Shown here in pieces: positions 10,482 through 20,228 of a DNA stretch of 64,000 bases (position 1 is its first letter; every line of letters begins with the position of its first letter). The stretch covers positions 248,001 through 312,000 of the forward strand of contig JADJNX010000003.1 of NCBI GenBank assembly GCA_016714125.1, in the 5' to 3' direction. The position numbers were made by a program, and so were the translations under genes. Under the pieces are notes generated by a model. That model saw only the letters and a program-made list of their open reading frames with translations, did no database searches and was not told where the DNA came from. This DNA is from Ignavibacteriales bacterium (lineage in GTDB: Bacteria > Bacteroidota > Ignavibacteria > Ignavibacteriales > Ignavibacteriaceae).

Positions 10482-11345
10482 TTATAATATGAAATTAAGG
10501 AGGTCCCGGTTGAATTGGTTGGGGGATTCGAATTGGGGAAAGTGACCACAGTCGGGGTATATTTTAATGTGTAGTGAGCGGATGTTTAGTCTGAATATAT
10601 TAATCATTTCTTCAGGAGTAAGCTCAGGATGGACAAAACGATTGGGAATCAATTTATCGTTATCTCCAAAAATAATCATGGTTTTAGATTTAACTTCTGA
10701 AAGCCTGAAAGGAACATCTGAGTTGATGACGCCTGAGGCACTTCGAGCAATGATTTCTGCGTGAGCTGCAAACTCCCCCGCCTTTCGAATTGCGATTCGG
10801 TCTGAAATCATAAACCAAGCATCATCGGGGAAGATATGAAAATTCACCAGTACATTGTTACGAATCTGATTATCATCATTGTTAATCATCCTTTCGGTGC
10901 TGATAAAGTTTTCAACGAGCAGTTTTTCATCATCGGAATAGATTTCAGCGCCTCCGGGAGCGGAGAGGAAAAGTTTATTAACTCTATCAGGGAATTCAAT
11001 AGCCAATTTAAAAGCAATGACTCCCCCCATTGAGTGGCCACAAATGTTAAACTTCCCTATTCCAAGTTTATCCATCAGTTTAATAACCAATTCAGCGTAA
11101 AAATCCATTGTTCCGGTATGAAGAGATTTGGATGACTTTCCGTAACCGGGCAAATCAATTGCTATACAGCGGAGGTGTTTGGAGAGAGTTGTGAGGTTTT
11201 TATTCCAGGCAGGGATATAACTCCCCAACCCGTGAATAAATACCACAGGTTCACCATCGCCCATGTCAGTATGGACGATGGTTAAACCCGGTTCAATTTG
11301 GGTCTTTATGACCGGAAAAAGATATTGAAGTGAATCAAATTCCAT
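10482..11345 (-). CDS. alpha/beta hydrolase (cytoplasmic)
   Basis: This 287-residue alpha/beta-hydrolase fold has an oxyanion region FIHGLGS, the nucleophile elbow CGHSMGG (about Ser106), an acid on the strand FGDNDKLIP, and a catalytic His in PDCGHFPQFE near the C-terminus. There is no signal peptide. It is about 30% similar by eye to the lipoprotein hydrolase just upstream, and the two overlap as TAATG, so they are probably a duplicated pair acting on the same ester in different compartments. Substrate unknown. Confidence 0.85.
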   Translation of the reverse strand: MEFDSLQYLFPVIKTQIEPGLTIVHTDMGDGEPVVFIHGLGSYIPAWNKNLTTLSKHLRCIAIDLPGYGKSSKSLHTGTMDFYAELVIKLMDKLGIGKFNICGHSMGGVIAFKLAIEFPDRVNKLFLSAPGGAEIYSDDEKLLVENFISTERMINNDDNQIRNNVLVNFHIFPDDAWFMISDRIAIRKAGEFAAHAEIIARSASGVINSDVPFRLSEVKSKTMIIFGDNDKLIPNRFVHPELTPEEMINIFRLNIRSLHIKIYPDCGHFPQFESPNQFNRDLLNFIL

Positions 11346-12286
11346 TATTTAATGAAATCGAGAACCACTTTGTTAAATTCACCGGCTTTTTCAATCATGA
11401 TCATGTGACCACAATTGTCAATTTCAACAAGTTTACTGTTTTTGATCTTCGCGGCTCCCTGAATAAATACATCGGAGGGGAACCCGGGATTAAGGTACAT
11501 GTTTGGAATAAGACCATCATACTTACCGTAAACGATAAGTGTTGGGACCTGTAATCCGGTAATGCTGTTATATGTAGGTTCATCAAGCATGGCACTTACA
11601 CATTTTACTACTGCATAGGAGAATTCTCTCATTTCAGCTCCTTTTGCCATCCTTACTCTTTCTTCAACCATCCATTCCCATTTCTCATCCCAGTTGTAGA
11701 AGTTCATTGCAAGATTTTTTCTCACTCCGTCTTCAGGGTTGAGGCGAACTGCTTTTGCATCCATAACACTCCGCAGCCATTCGCCCTCACCATATTGGAA
11801 CTTTTCAAATCCGGCAGGGGCTGCGAGTACAAGGTTTTTAATGAGTTCAGGGTATTTAAGTGCAAATATTATCGAGATCTGTCCACCCATCGAATGTCCC
11901 ACAAGTGTAACATTCTTCAATTTTAAGGTTGTGATGAGATTTTTTACGGTCTCGGCATAAAAACTAAGAGTATATGGATAGTCGCCTTTTTGCGATTTTC
12001 CATAACCGGGCAGATCAATTACGATAACCCTGTTGTTTTTTGCGAGTTCGGAAGTATTGTATCTCCAGAATCCTGCATTACTTGCAAGACCGTGGATAAG
12101 GATTATTGTGTTTTCTCCCGATCCCAAATCTGCATAGGCAACGGAAGGATTTGAGAGAACTGTTTTTGTTGGGTAAGAATAATCGATATCCTGAAATTCA
12201 AGTGACGGCATACTTTGATATTTAAATCCTGCACATCCGGAGAAGACAATTATACCTAATAAAGCTAAAAATATTAATTTTTTCAT
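11345..12286 (-). CDS. alpha/beta hydrolase, lipoprotein
   Basis: The protein has 313 residues. A lipobox (VFSGC, Cys18) predicts a lipid-anchored envelope enzyme. It has the oxyanion motif LIHGLASNAGFW, a nucleophile in VGHSMGGQ, an acidic residue in YGKYDGLIP and a catalytic His in DNCGHMIMIE. Eleven bases separate it from the outer-membrane protein upstream, and its stop overlaps the start of the next hydrolase by one base. In context it probably cleaves an ester in the periplasm or at the outer membrane before import. Confidence 0.85.
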   Translation of the reverse strand: MKKLIFLALLGIIVFSGCAGFKYQSMPSLEFQDIDYSYPTKTVLSNPSVAYADLGSGENTIILIHGLASNAGFWRYNTSELAKNNRVIVIDLPGYGKSQKGDYPYTLSFYAETVKNLITTLKLKNVTLVGHSMGGQISIIFALKYPELIKNLVLAAPAGFEKFQYGEGEWLRSVMDAKAVRLNPEDGVRKNLAMNFYNWDEKWEWMVEERVRMAKGAEMREFSYAVVKCVSAMLDEPTYNSITGLQVPTLIVYGKYDGLIPNMYLNPGFPSDVFIQGAAKIKNSKLVEIDNCGHMIMIEKAGEFNKVVLDFIK

Positions 12287-12297
12287 TGTTTTCTCCT

Positions 12298-13836
12298 TTA
12301 GAACATCAGCCAGCTAAGGGTTGTAAAAAATGTCCATGGATCTTTTGGTTTTTCACCAGTATAGGTTGAGTATGGTGAATCATAAAAATCACCAGTCATC
12401 ATATAGGCTGCATGAACTCCAAGTGTGAGAAAAACTTTTACATTATATTTCATCTCAAAGTTGATTTCACTGCCCATGTAGCTTCCACCACCAGTTAGAC
12501 TGTTGTTTGAGAATGCTGTTGCAAATCCAAGTTTTCCATACATTTTATTAGGAATAAAATCTTTGGAGATATTCAAAAATGCAGCGGTTACTCCCAATCC
12601 CATGTTGGAGATGTCGTGAACGGCTGAGTAGTAACGATTTACGACTTGAGCATCAGGAAAAAGAAGGAATGCTCTGTGGTTGCTGTAGATCCCGACAGGT
12701 GAACCATAAATGTTTCCCGTTATTACCGAGGTAAGGGTGCCATCATTGACGCCGTTGTTATCACCTGAGGTGTAAAGTGCCTCAAGGGTGATTTTGTCGT
12801 TTGCGGTCATTCCATATTTATATGCGGCTGATGCGTTTGCTGAGTATCCAAAGATGTCTGCGGCTTTGCCGGTTGTTGTTCCTACTGTGTCAAGGATACC
12901 AAAATTGGTCATTACATAAGCATCAAGCCACCATCTGGAGACCATGAAGTCACGGTTATAAGCGATGTGGCCACCAAACCACCCGATATGACCTTCGTAT
13001 TTTTGAGTTGAGCCGGGGAAACGAATTCTTGTTGCACCGTTATAATCTGCGAGTGCGCTGGTGAGTCCTTGTCCGAGGATTGAGATTCCACCTGCGTTTT
13101 TCCCTCTGTCCCAAGCATACCAGAGATCAAACCCGGCCTCAAGAAGAGGAGATGGTTTCCATTCGTAGTCTGCCATCCAGAGGGCAACATCGTCGTCTTT
13201 GCTTATCTCATTCTCCCATAATTGAAAGAATCCGAGTCGCAGTTTGGTAGATGGTGTGGGGGCGATGTATGAACTGATTCCAACTGCCTGTGTTCCCCAA
13301 TAAGAAAGTTTATATCCACTGGTTTGGGCTGTTGTGAGTGTATTGATATTGGGATCGCGGACGTTATCAAAGAGTCGTTGCATACCAATTACAACATTCC
13401 AGTTGGCATCTTCGGGTTTTAGTTCGAGGTTCGCCATGAGTGTCTGGAGGTTTATTTGGCCGCCGTTTATTGCTCCACCTCTGTTGTTACCAACACCGTA
13501 GGCTTGGTCACCCCAGGTGTAGTCTATTTTAAATAAAGCTCTGAATGTTGCAAAATCATCAAGAATTTTTGGTTTGTAGATAAACATTGGAACAAATCTT
13601 TGTTCAAAATAGAGTGTGGTTTGTGGCACTGTGAAGGTAGAATTTTGTCCAAATAATCTGCCGATTACCTGACCTTGAAGTACATCATTAGTTGGGGTTA
13701 TGTTGCCCGATGTCATTCTTGTGAATGAGTAGCCGATGAACTGGAATTCGCGGGGGGGCTTGTCATCGAGTCGGATATCCTGTGCAATTGTTGTAAGAGC
13801 CAGGAGAATTGAAAACAGTATTGTTCTTTTCATCAT
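12298..13836 (-). CDS. outer-membrane beta-barrel protein (alginate-export/porin-like)
   Basis: This 512-residue protein has a signal peptide (MMKRTILFSILLALTTIA) and many alternating aromatic/polar strands. It ends in a hydrophobic strand with terminal Phe (FFTTLSWLMF), a hallmark of outer-membrane barrels. The central pattern (YKLSYWGTQAVGISSYI, ...ADYEWKPSPLLEAGFDLWYAWDRG) resembles alginate-export-type porins, but I assign only the barrel class. It sits between a lipoprotein and a lipoprotein hydrolase in the regulated operon, suggesting a substrate pore. Confidence 0.7.
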   Translation of the reverse strand: MMKRTILFSILLALTTIAQDIRLDDKPPREFQFIGYSFTRMTSGNITPTNDVLQGQVIGRLFGQNSTFTVPQTTLYFEQRFVPMFIYKPKILDDFATFRALFKIDYTWGDQAYGVGNNRGGAINGGQINLQTLMANLELKPEDANWNVVIGMQRLFDNVRDPNINTLTTAQTSGYKLSYWGTQAVGISSYIAPTPSTKLRLGFFQLWENEISKDDDVALWMADYEWKPSPLLEAGFDLWYAWDRGKNAGGISILGQGLTSALADYNGATRIRFPGSTQKYEGHIGWFGGHIAYNRDFMVSRWWLDAYVMTNFGILDTVGTTTGKAADIFGYSANASAAYKYGMTANDKITLEALYTSGDNNGVNDGTLTSVITGNIYGSPVGIYSNHRAFLLFPDAQVVNRYYSAVHDISNMGLGVTAAFLNISKDFIPNKMYGKLGFATAFSNNSLTGGGSYMGSEINFEMKYNVKVFLTLGVHAAYMMTGDFYDSPYSTYTGEKPKDPWTFFTTLSWLMF

Positions 13837-13844
13837 TCCTCCGA

Positions 13845-13898
13845 AAAACCGGAGTAACCCGGAAAACTTTGTCTGTCTTCCGGGTGGGTTCCGGTTTT
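13845..13898 (-). promoter_or_regulatory. intra-operon hairpin between lipoprotein and porin genes
   Basis: A nested inverted repeat (AAAACCGGA/TCCGGTTTT outside, ACCCGGAA/TTCCGGGT inside) fills the 74-base gap. On the minus strand it is followed by TTTTT only about 10 bases before the porin start. It may be a partial terminator or an mRNA-stability element that sets different levels of the genes on either side. Confidence 0.55.
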
Positions 13899-13910
13899 AA
13901 GAATATTTAA

Positions 13911-14846
13911 TTAATTCTTTACGTATTTCTGAATCCAGGTTGCGCCGAGTGAAACTGTGTTGTATTTGGTTGAGCCAAATCCTAATGCAGCGGTTGGAGC
14001 GGTAAAGCCTGTTATAGCAGGGGTGGTTTGTATTACTTCATACCACATTCCTGAAGTGTTCACTCTATAGATACCGGTTGAGGTAAGGGTAGAAGGAACT
14101 GTCTGATTCAGGGTAATGTTGCGGATTGAGGTGTTTGCAACTGCCTGGGTTGAGAATGTGCCTTCAAACGTAACGGTTACATTGCTGCTGTCGGTTGACA
14201 CAACTTTGTAGGTTCCATTGGTGTTAAAGGTTGCATCAATTTTTTTGGTTTTTGAGACTGATTTTAGTCCTGGAGCAACATTTGCTCCATCTGAAAGCCA
14301 TACACCAACGAGTGGTTCGGTTGCAGGTGTTGCAGGTACATATTTCTGAATCCATGTAGCGCCGAGTGGCAAGCTGTTATATTTGGTTGAGCCAAATCCT
14401 TCAGCAGCGTTAGCTACTGTGAATCCTGGGATTGCAGGGCTTGTCTGAAGAACTTCATAGGTCATGAAACCGTTTGATCCAACCTGGAAAATTCCACCTG
14501 AAGTCAGGCTTGTTGGAACGGTCTGGTTGAGTACGATTGTTTTGATCGTGGTTCCTGTGTTGTCAGTGTAGCTCCATGTACCTTCGAAAGTTACTTCGGC
14601 ACCTGTGCTGTCAGTTGCAACAACTTTGTAGGTTTTGTTGGTGTTGAATGTTGCGTAGATCTTTTTGGTTTTTGACACTGCTGCCAAGCCTGGTGCTACA
14701 TCACTGCCTTCAGAAACCCATGAGCCAACGAGGGGGTCGGCTGGTGTTGGGGTTGGAGGAACAATTGGATTTTCTTCGTTGTCGCAACCTGAAATCATGA
14801 GAACAAGTGCGAGCATCAAAACTGATAACGAAAAAAGCTTTTTCAT
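13911..14846 (-). CDS. lipoprotein with two tandem copies of a lipocalin-like domain
   Basis: The protein has 311 residues and a lipobox LMISGC. After a Pro-rich linker (PPTPTPAD) the mature part contains the same domain of about 135 residues twice: PLVGSWVSEGSDVAPGLAAV... at about 38-170 and PLVGVWLSDGANVAPGLKSV... at about 178-311. Each copy ends in GFGSTKYN..LGATWIQKYV. The repeated G-S/V-W plus beta-strand pattern resembles small lipocalin-like domains, but no named family is clear. It is the fifth gene of the operon, 23 bases after the acyl-CoA ligase. A ligand-binding surface lipoprotein is plausible but not shown. Confidence 0.75.
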   Translation of the reverse strand: MKKLFSLSVLMLALVLMISGCDNEENPIVPPTPTPADPLVGSWVSEGSDVAPGLAAVSKTKKIYATFNTNKTYKVVATDSTGAEVTFEGTWSYTDNTGTTIKTIVLNQTVPTSLTSGGIFQVGSNGFMTYEVLQTSPAIPGFTVANAAEGFGSTKYNSLPLGATWIQKYVPATPATEPLVGVWLSDGANVAPGLKSVSKTKKIDATFNTNGTYKVVSTDSSNVTVTFEGTFSTQAVANTSIRNITLNQTVPSTLTSTGIYRVNTSGMWYEVIQTTPAITGFTAPTAALGFGSTKYNTVSLGATWIQKYVKN

Positions 14847-14869
14847 CTTTTTTTCTCCCGGGGGTTAAA

Positions 14870-16398
14870 TTAATGTGTGTTTGTTTGTTGATTATGAATT
14901 TTAATTAATTCCTGTTTATTTATTTTTCCGGCTTCATTTTTAGGGAGTGAATCCAGAAAAACTATATGTTTTGGTAATTTATATTTTGCCAATCCTGCCC
15001 TGCAAAAATCTGTTATCTCTTCCGAAGTTAATTTTACTCCAGGATTAAGAACTATATAAGCTTTGCCTGTTTCGCCCCATTTTGGGTCTTTAACTCCTAT
15101 TACGGCGCATTCTTTAATTGCTTCGTGTTGGTAGAGGTATTTTTCCACTTCAGAAGGAAAAACATTCTCGCCACCGCTAATATACATGTTTTTTTTGCGG
15201 TCAACTACAAAAAAGTAGCCTTCTTCATCCACTTGGAGAATATCACCTGTGTGAAACCAGCCATCCGTTATTGATGCTGTCGTTTCCTTGGCTTTTCGCC
15301 AGTAACCTGAGGTTACAACCGGTGATTTAAGCCAGAGTTCACCCGGAGAATTTGGCGGAAGTTCACTTCCCTCTTCATCCACGATTTTTGCTTCTACATA
15401 AAAATTGGGAAATCCTATTGATCCTTTTTTTCTGATTGCATCATCCTGATGAAGTGAAAAACAATTTGGTCCCACTTCGGTAAGTCCAAATCCTTGACGG
15501 ATTGCTATTCCTTTTTTGTGCCAAAGATTGATTAATGGTATTGGCATTGGGGCACCACCAACGATCGCAAATCTCACAGAACTAAGATCGGTATTCTGAA
15601 ATTTTGGTGAATCTGATAACATCTGAAGCATCGTTGGAACCCCAAATAACAGTGTCGTTTTTTCCTTCTCCATCAGGTCAAGGATTGTGTCAGGGTCAAA
15701 CGAATTTAACAGCGTATGAGATCCACCCACAAAAAGAAAAGGAGTAAATAAAACATTCCATCCACCGGTGTGGAAAAATGGAGCATAACTCTGTGTATGG
15801 TCGTTTTCAGTAAGATTAAGCCTCAAAACTGTGTTTGTTGCGTTCCAAAATAACTGTTTGTGTGTTATTATCACACCCTTTGACAAACCTGTTGTTCCTG
15901 CTGTATACAGAATCTTAACAGGGTCTGCGAAGGAGATTAAAACTTTTGGTTTTTTAATGGCCTGTTCCACAGGTTCCGTCAAAAATGTTCTGATTTCCTT
16001 CAGATCCATTATCGAAGGAATGGCATTAAGAGTTTTTAGCTTTTTAATCTCATCAACATAATCGGATTCAAAAAGAAACAACGCTGGTTCAGCATCTGCA
16101 ATCAAAAGATCAAGTTCACGCGGTGTTAATCTAAAATTTAATGGAACAAGAATCAGACCCGTTTTTACACAAGCGACAAAAAGAAGGATAAATTCTGCTC
16201 GGTTTTTTGAATAAACAGCGATTCTCTCCCCTTTTTAAGATCCAGATCCCCCACAAGGAAGTTTGCGAGTTTGTTTGCACGGTTGTTAAAATCTGAGTAA
16301 TTCCATTCAAGACCGGTGGCATATTCCCTGATAAACAGTTTTTTTGGTGAATATTGTGCCCATCTTTCACACCAGTCAGTTTCCAGATGATCTTTCAT
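14870..16398 (-). CDS. acyl-CoA synthetase / AMP-dependent ligase (one frameshift)
   Basis: It activates a carboxylic acid to its CoA thioester using ATP. The long frame carries the P-loop-like motif ILYTAGTTGLSKG, the A5-type GFGLTEVGP, the A7 motif GWFHTGD, and GKINKQEL near the C-terminus with the catalytic Lys. The N-terminal 78 residues are in another frame. One missing base near 16230 joins them (LKKG-ERIAVYSKNRAEF...), giving about 509 residues, normal for the family. The start ATG overlaps the symporter stop by four bases (ATGA). The acyl chain length cannot be read from the sequence. Confidence 0.8.
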
Positions 16399-17840
16399 TT
16401 TCTCCCTCCCAATATTTTTTGCAGAATTAAACCTGAAAAAATTGAGATCAAAATTGCCACTGCGGCGGCAACACCGGGGTTCTCCCCTGTTGCAACCGTA
16501 AATGGCACTGTAAGTTTGCCGTAATACATCGTAAAATGGACAATAACTGCGATAAAGGAGGAAATAATTACTGCGGTTTTGTTAACATCTTTCATAAACA
16601 TACCAAAAATAATCGGTACAAATGCCGCTGAAAAATAAGCATAAACGCCATTTTGTGCGAATATTGCCACACTCAATTTTGGATTTATCAACTGATCGTA
16701 TGTCATCAAAACTGCCACAATCCCAAGAATTCCGATAACAGCTCTGTTGATAAGTATCATATTTCGATCAGTAAGCTCTTTTTCACAAACTTGTCGGTGA
16801 TATAAGGCTTGATCAAATCCTGGGTAATTGTGCTTGAAAGTGATTGAATTAAACCTTCAAGAGTGGATATTCCAGCTGAAATAAGCCCCAGAACCACAAA
16901 AAGTGACACAAAAACAGGGAAAACTGTAACTACATAAGCAGGAATGATTCCATCTGTTTTAAGAGCCACATCCCCTGCTTTAAGTTCAGGAAATTGAAGA
17001 TCAGATAAGATTTAACTCCCTTTGGATCCTTTATGAGCAATGATTTTGTTATAATATGCGGTTGACAAACAATTGCAGCTCCAATTACAATTTGAGCGAT
17101 AAATATCTCAAAAAAGTCCCGAAAAAGAAAACTTGATTCATTGTAAAGTTGGGTCAATTTGCCATCAACCGCACCAAGTTTTCCGATGAACCCCGAAACT
17201 CCATCCTGGAAATAGGCATAACCAGAACCGAGTAAAATGAATGCCACAAACAACATGATTATTGCTTGAACTGTGTTGGTGTAAACCATCGAATTTGCAC
17301 CACCAAACATCATGTAACCAAAAATAAAAACTATTGTGGCTATCAAAACATATAATTCGGGAACATCGAGAGTTTTGGATATCACTTTGGTTAATCCGAC
17401 AGCAATAAGGACAATAAAAGTCAACAACAAAAGGGATAAAATGGCAAAATAGAGAGCAAATCCTTTGCTTTCATATTTTTTCCCATCCATTGAGCCAGTG
17501 TCCCGGCCTTCACGGATGACCCAAATTTCCTGAATCCAATTGTTAAAACCACAAGAGAAATCATTGCAGCAGAGGGATAAATAAGTCCATAAGAGATAAA
17601 TGCACTTACTCCGTAAGTGGCAACAAGTCCCGGATTAATAACAAAAGTTGCTGCACTCGTCATTGAAGCAGCAAGAGCAAAACCAACCGTCCATGGTGGA
17701 AAATTTACATTCCCCACGGCATAATCGTTCATGGTTTTTACTTTTAGTGCCCCTCTGATTACTAAAAAGAGAGTAACTGCAACATAAACTGCAATCAGAA
17801 TCCAACCGGCGGTTATCAATTCACTTGAAGCCAAGCCCAT
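16395..17840 (-). CDS. sodium:solute symporter (SSS family), frame-disrupted in three places
   Basis: Four overlapping frames (17840-17421, 17490-16930, 16969-16757, 16760-16395) together encode about 482 residues with about 13 membrane segments. The SSS-family features are visible (AALAASMTSAATFV-type helix 2, GYMMFGGANSMVYTNTVQA, VFVSLFVVLGLISAGIST). The breaks are near 17485, 17000 and 16775, each a single-base slip. It probably imports a small organic acid that the downstream ligase activates. The narrower subfamily (acetate, pantothenate or proline type) is not decidable by eye. Confidence 0.75.
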
Positions 17841-17855
17841 TTTTTTCGTCCTCTC

Positions 17856-18842
17856 CTAAAATTTCACTAAAGCTGAAGCAAAGGCAAGTCCGCCACCGGA
17901 ACCTACAAACATCAGGTAATCCCCTCTGCGTATTCTCCCGGCTTTGTAAGCCTGATCAAGTGCCATCGGGATACAAGCTGAGCCTGTGTAACCAAATGTT
18001 GACATTATCACTTCACCCTTGTCACGGGATTCACCCAAATTATCCAGAGTCTGCCAGATTGAATTAATATTTATCTGGGTAAAAAAGTAACGGTTTACAT
18101 CAGCAGGTGATATTCCCTCTTTATCACACGCTTTTAAAACCATTTTTGTCCAGATTTCGGGATTTAATTCTTTAGGAAATTTTTTAACAAACTTCAGAAG
18201 GTGATCTTTGTTTTCAACCACTTCTTTTGTGATCGGAAATTTTGTTCCGCCGGCGTAAATCCCCATCCACTCATTATATTGACCATCTGAAAAAAGTTCT
18301 CCATTCAGGAATCCTGATCCATCCTCTACAGGAGAAAGAACAACAGCACCGGCACCGTCAGCAAAAAGTGTTACCGTTTTTTTATCATGCAAATCCAAAA
18401 ACTTGCTCATCGCATAAGCACCAATAACGAGGATATTTTGGTAAGTGTCATCCCCTGCTATAAACTTTGAACCGGTGTTTAATGCGGTTACAAATCCTGC
18501 ACATGCAGTATTAATATCAAATGTCCCGGCTTTTATTGCTCCAATCCTGTGTTGAACAACAGATGATGTGGAGGGAGATACAAATTCGGGGGTGTCTGTT
18601 GCGATGATAATCAGATCGATATCTTTAGCTGATATTCCGGCATCGGCGATTGCGGCAAGAGCGGCCTTCTCACAAAGATCAGCGGTGGATTCATTTTCTG
18701 AGCACCATCTTCTCTCCCTGATTGTCAAATTTTCACGCAGCCAGGTATCAACATCCTCTCCAAGCACTTCATTAAAAAATGAATTTGGAACAATTTTTTC
18801 GGGAGCAAAGGCTCCAATTCCTGTAATTTTAGCTCTTCTCAT
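17856..18842 (-). CDS. beta-ketoacyl-ACP synthase III-like (thiolase fold, atypical active site)
   Basis: The protein has 328 residues, the usual FabH length. The nucleophile Cys114 is present in NTACAGFVTAL, and the Gly-rich end SGGGLAFASALV is kept. The canonical FabH His in HQAN reads Thr255 in TQIN, and the canonical Asn in GNTSAA reads Tyr285 in GYTGSA. The enzyme may therefore be an acyl transferase or a condensing enzyme with a different mechanism rather than the fatty-acid initiation enzyme. It lies 10 bases after the fabG-like gene in the same operon. Confidence 0.8.
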   Translation of the reverse strand: MRRAKITGIGAFAPEKIVPNSFFNEVLGEDVDTWLRENLTIRERRWCSENESTADLCEKAALAAIADAGISAKDIDLIIIATDTPEFVSPSTSSVVQHRIGAIKAGTFDINTACAGFVTALNTGSKFIAGDDTYQNILVIGAYAMSKFLDLHDKKTVTLFADGAGAVVLSPVEDGSGFLNGELFSDGQYNEWMGIYAGGTKFPITKEVVENKDHLLKFVKKFPKELNPEIWTKMVLKACDKEGISPADVNRYFFTQININSIWQTLDNLGESRDKGEVIMSTFGYTGSACIPMALDQAYKAGRIRRGDYLMFVGSGGGLAFASALVKF

Positions 18843-18852
18843 CAGGATATTC

Positions 18853-19586
18853 CTACATTACCAATCCACCGTCAACACTTAGAACGGTTCCGTTTACATA
18901 ATCAGATTCAGAAGAAGCGAGGAAAAGGTAAGCATTTGCGATATCAACAGGTAAACCAAGTTTGCCCAACGGGGTTTCTCTACCAACATGTTTATCACTT
19001 TTTCAGGGATGGTGCCAACCATCTCGGTTGCGATAAATCCGGGTGCAACTGCATTAACACAAATTCCTTTTCTGCCAAGCTCCCTCGCCCACACTTTTGT
19101 GAGTCCAATAATTCCCGATTTGGTTGCTACATAATTTGATTGTCCAAAATTGCCATAAAGACCAACAATGGATGATGTATTAATTATTTTCCCGTAACCT
19201 TTTTCGATCATGTAGTTCATAACAGATTTGGTACAGTTAAATACACCTGTTAAATTAACATCCAGCACCGATTTCCACTGTTCCGCAGTCATTTTCGCAA
19301 GACTTGCGTCACGGGTGATTCCGGCGTTGTTGATCAAAATGTCAATGGTTCCAAATTTTTCGACAGTTTTTCCGGCTGCTGCAGTTGTTGAATCAAGATT
19401 GGTTACATCCACTTTAACAAATATGGAATTTCCACCAAGTTCAGCAACCAACTGATTGCCAAGCTCTTCATTTACATCCCAGATTACAACTTTCGCGCCT
19501 TCTTCACTAAAACGAAGTGCTGCAGCTTTGCCAATGCCTCTGGCTCCTCCAGTAATAACTGCTACTTTTCCATCAAGTCTTTTCAT
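18853..19586 (-). CDS. short-chain dehydrogenase/reductase, FabG-like (one frameshift)
   Basis: It is an NAD(P)H-dependent oxidoreductase of the 3-oxoacyl reductase type. Reading from MKRLDGKVAV (ATG 19586) gives the TGGARGIG nucleotide motif, NNAG, and the catalytic Ser-Tyr-Lys (NTSSIVGLYG...SNYVATKSG). The frame slips near 18985. The next frame supplies the expected C-terminus (GLPVDIANAYLFLAS...NGTVLSVDGGLVM) and stops at 18853. Full length is about 244 residues. It is first in the operon, with a palindromic operator 85 bases upstream. Called fabG-like only because a dedicated fatty-acid role is doubtful here. Confidence 0.8.
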
Positions 19587-19670
19587 TTTTCTGATCTCCA
19601 AAATATATTTTTTGAACCCGGTGCCGTTATATTTAGGCAACAAGGTAACTATTCTTTCAATTTAACTTTT

Positions 19671-19698
19671 TTATCGTTTCAAAATTTTAAAACGATAA
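19671..19698. promoter_or_regulatory. palindromic operator 1 (upstream of the fabG-like operon)
   Basis: A 28-base near-perfect palindrome, TTATCGTTTC-AAAATTTT-AAAACGATAA, lies between the fabG-like gene and the GbsR/MarR-type regulator. The same TTTCAAAA/TTTTGAAA core with CG arms recurs at 20229-20255 before the regulator. Two copies flanking one regulator gene are what an autoregulated local repressor would use. Confidence 0.6.
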
Positions 19699-19728
19699 CT
19701 GTATAACACTCCCCAATTTAAAGACACG

Positions 19729-20217
19729 TTATGAATAGATCTTTTTTCTCTCCTCTTCCCATTCCTTTTGGAAATTATTGTAATGTACTTCCATCAGGCG
19801 GTAAAACTTTTCCATCTCTTCAAGGCGTTTAGCGGTATCATCCCCTTCAACACTGAATGATCCATTCGCCATTTCCCTTAAATTCACTGCAATTTTGGTA
19901 TTATTTTTAATAAGAGCAAAATTGTTCAGAAATGCATTCTCAAAAATTTCAGGTTCTATCTCGTAATAATCTTTTCTGTTATTCTCAGCGAAAAAGGCTT
20001 TTCGAATCAGTTTTTTATCCCTCAATCTCCTGAGTATCTGACTCACGGGTCCTTTGCTCCTGCCAAGTTGTTCACAAATTTCATCGAGGGATACCGGTTT
20101 TGAACTAAAAATCAACAAAGCAACGATGTGCCCCATCAATTTATTCAGTCCAAACGCCTTGTAGGCGTCACCGAATCTACGAATCATTTCTATCTTAATT
20201 TGTTCTGTATCACTCAT
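19729..20217 (-). CDS. GbsR/MarR-family transcriptional regulator
   Basis: This is a 162-residue winged-helix DNA-binding protein. The helix-turn-helix region PVSLDEICEQLGRSKGPVSQ (about residues 57-76) is followed by the wing RLRDKKLIRKAFFAENNRKDYYEIEP. N- and C-terminal helices typical of GbsR-type dimers surround it. Matching palindromes lie immediately upstream of its own start and in front of the fabG-like operon, so it probably represses both and responds to an acyl or acyl-CoA ligand. The ligand is inference. Confidence 0.85.
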   Translation of the reverse strand: MSDTEQIKIEMIRRFGDAYKAFGLNKLMGHIVALLIFSSKPVSLDEICEQLGRSKGPVSQILRRLRDKKLIRKAFFAENNRKDYYEIEPEIFENAFLNNFALIKNNTKIAVNLREMANGSFSVEGDDTAKRLEEMEKFYRLMEVHYNNFQKEWEEERKKIYS

Positions 20218-20228
20218 ATCTGTGTTTT

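Noticed and set aside
12912..13388. Extra minus-strand open frames within the porin gene
   Set aside because: They lie in other frames of an intact 512-residue barrel gene and have no features.
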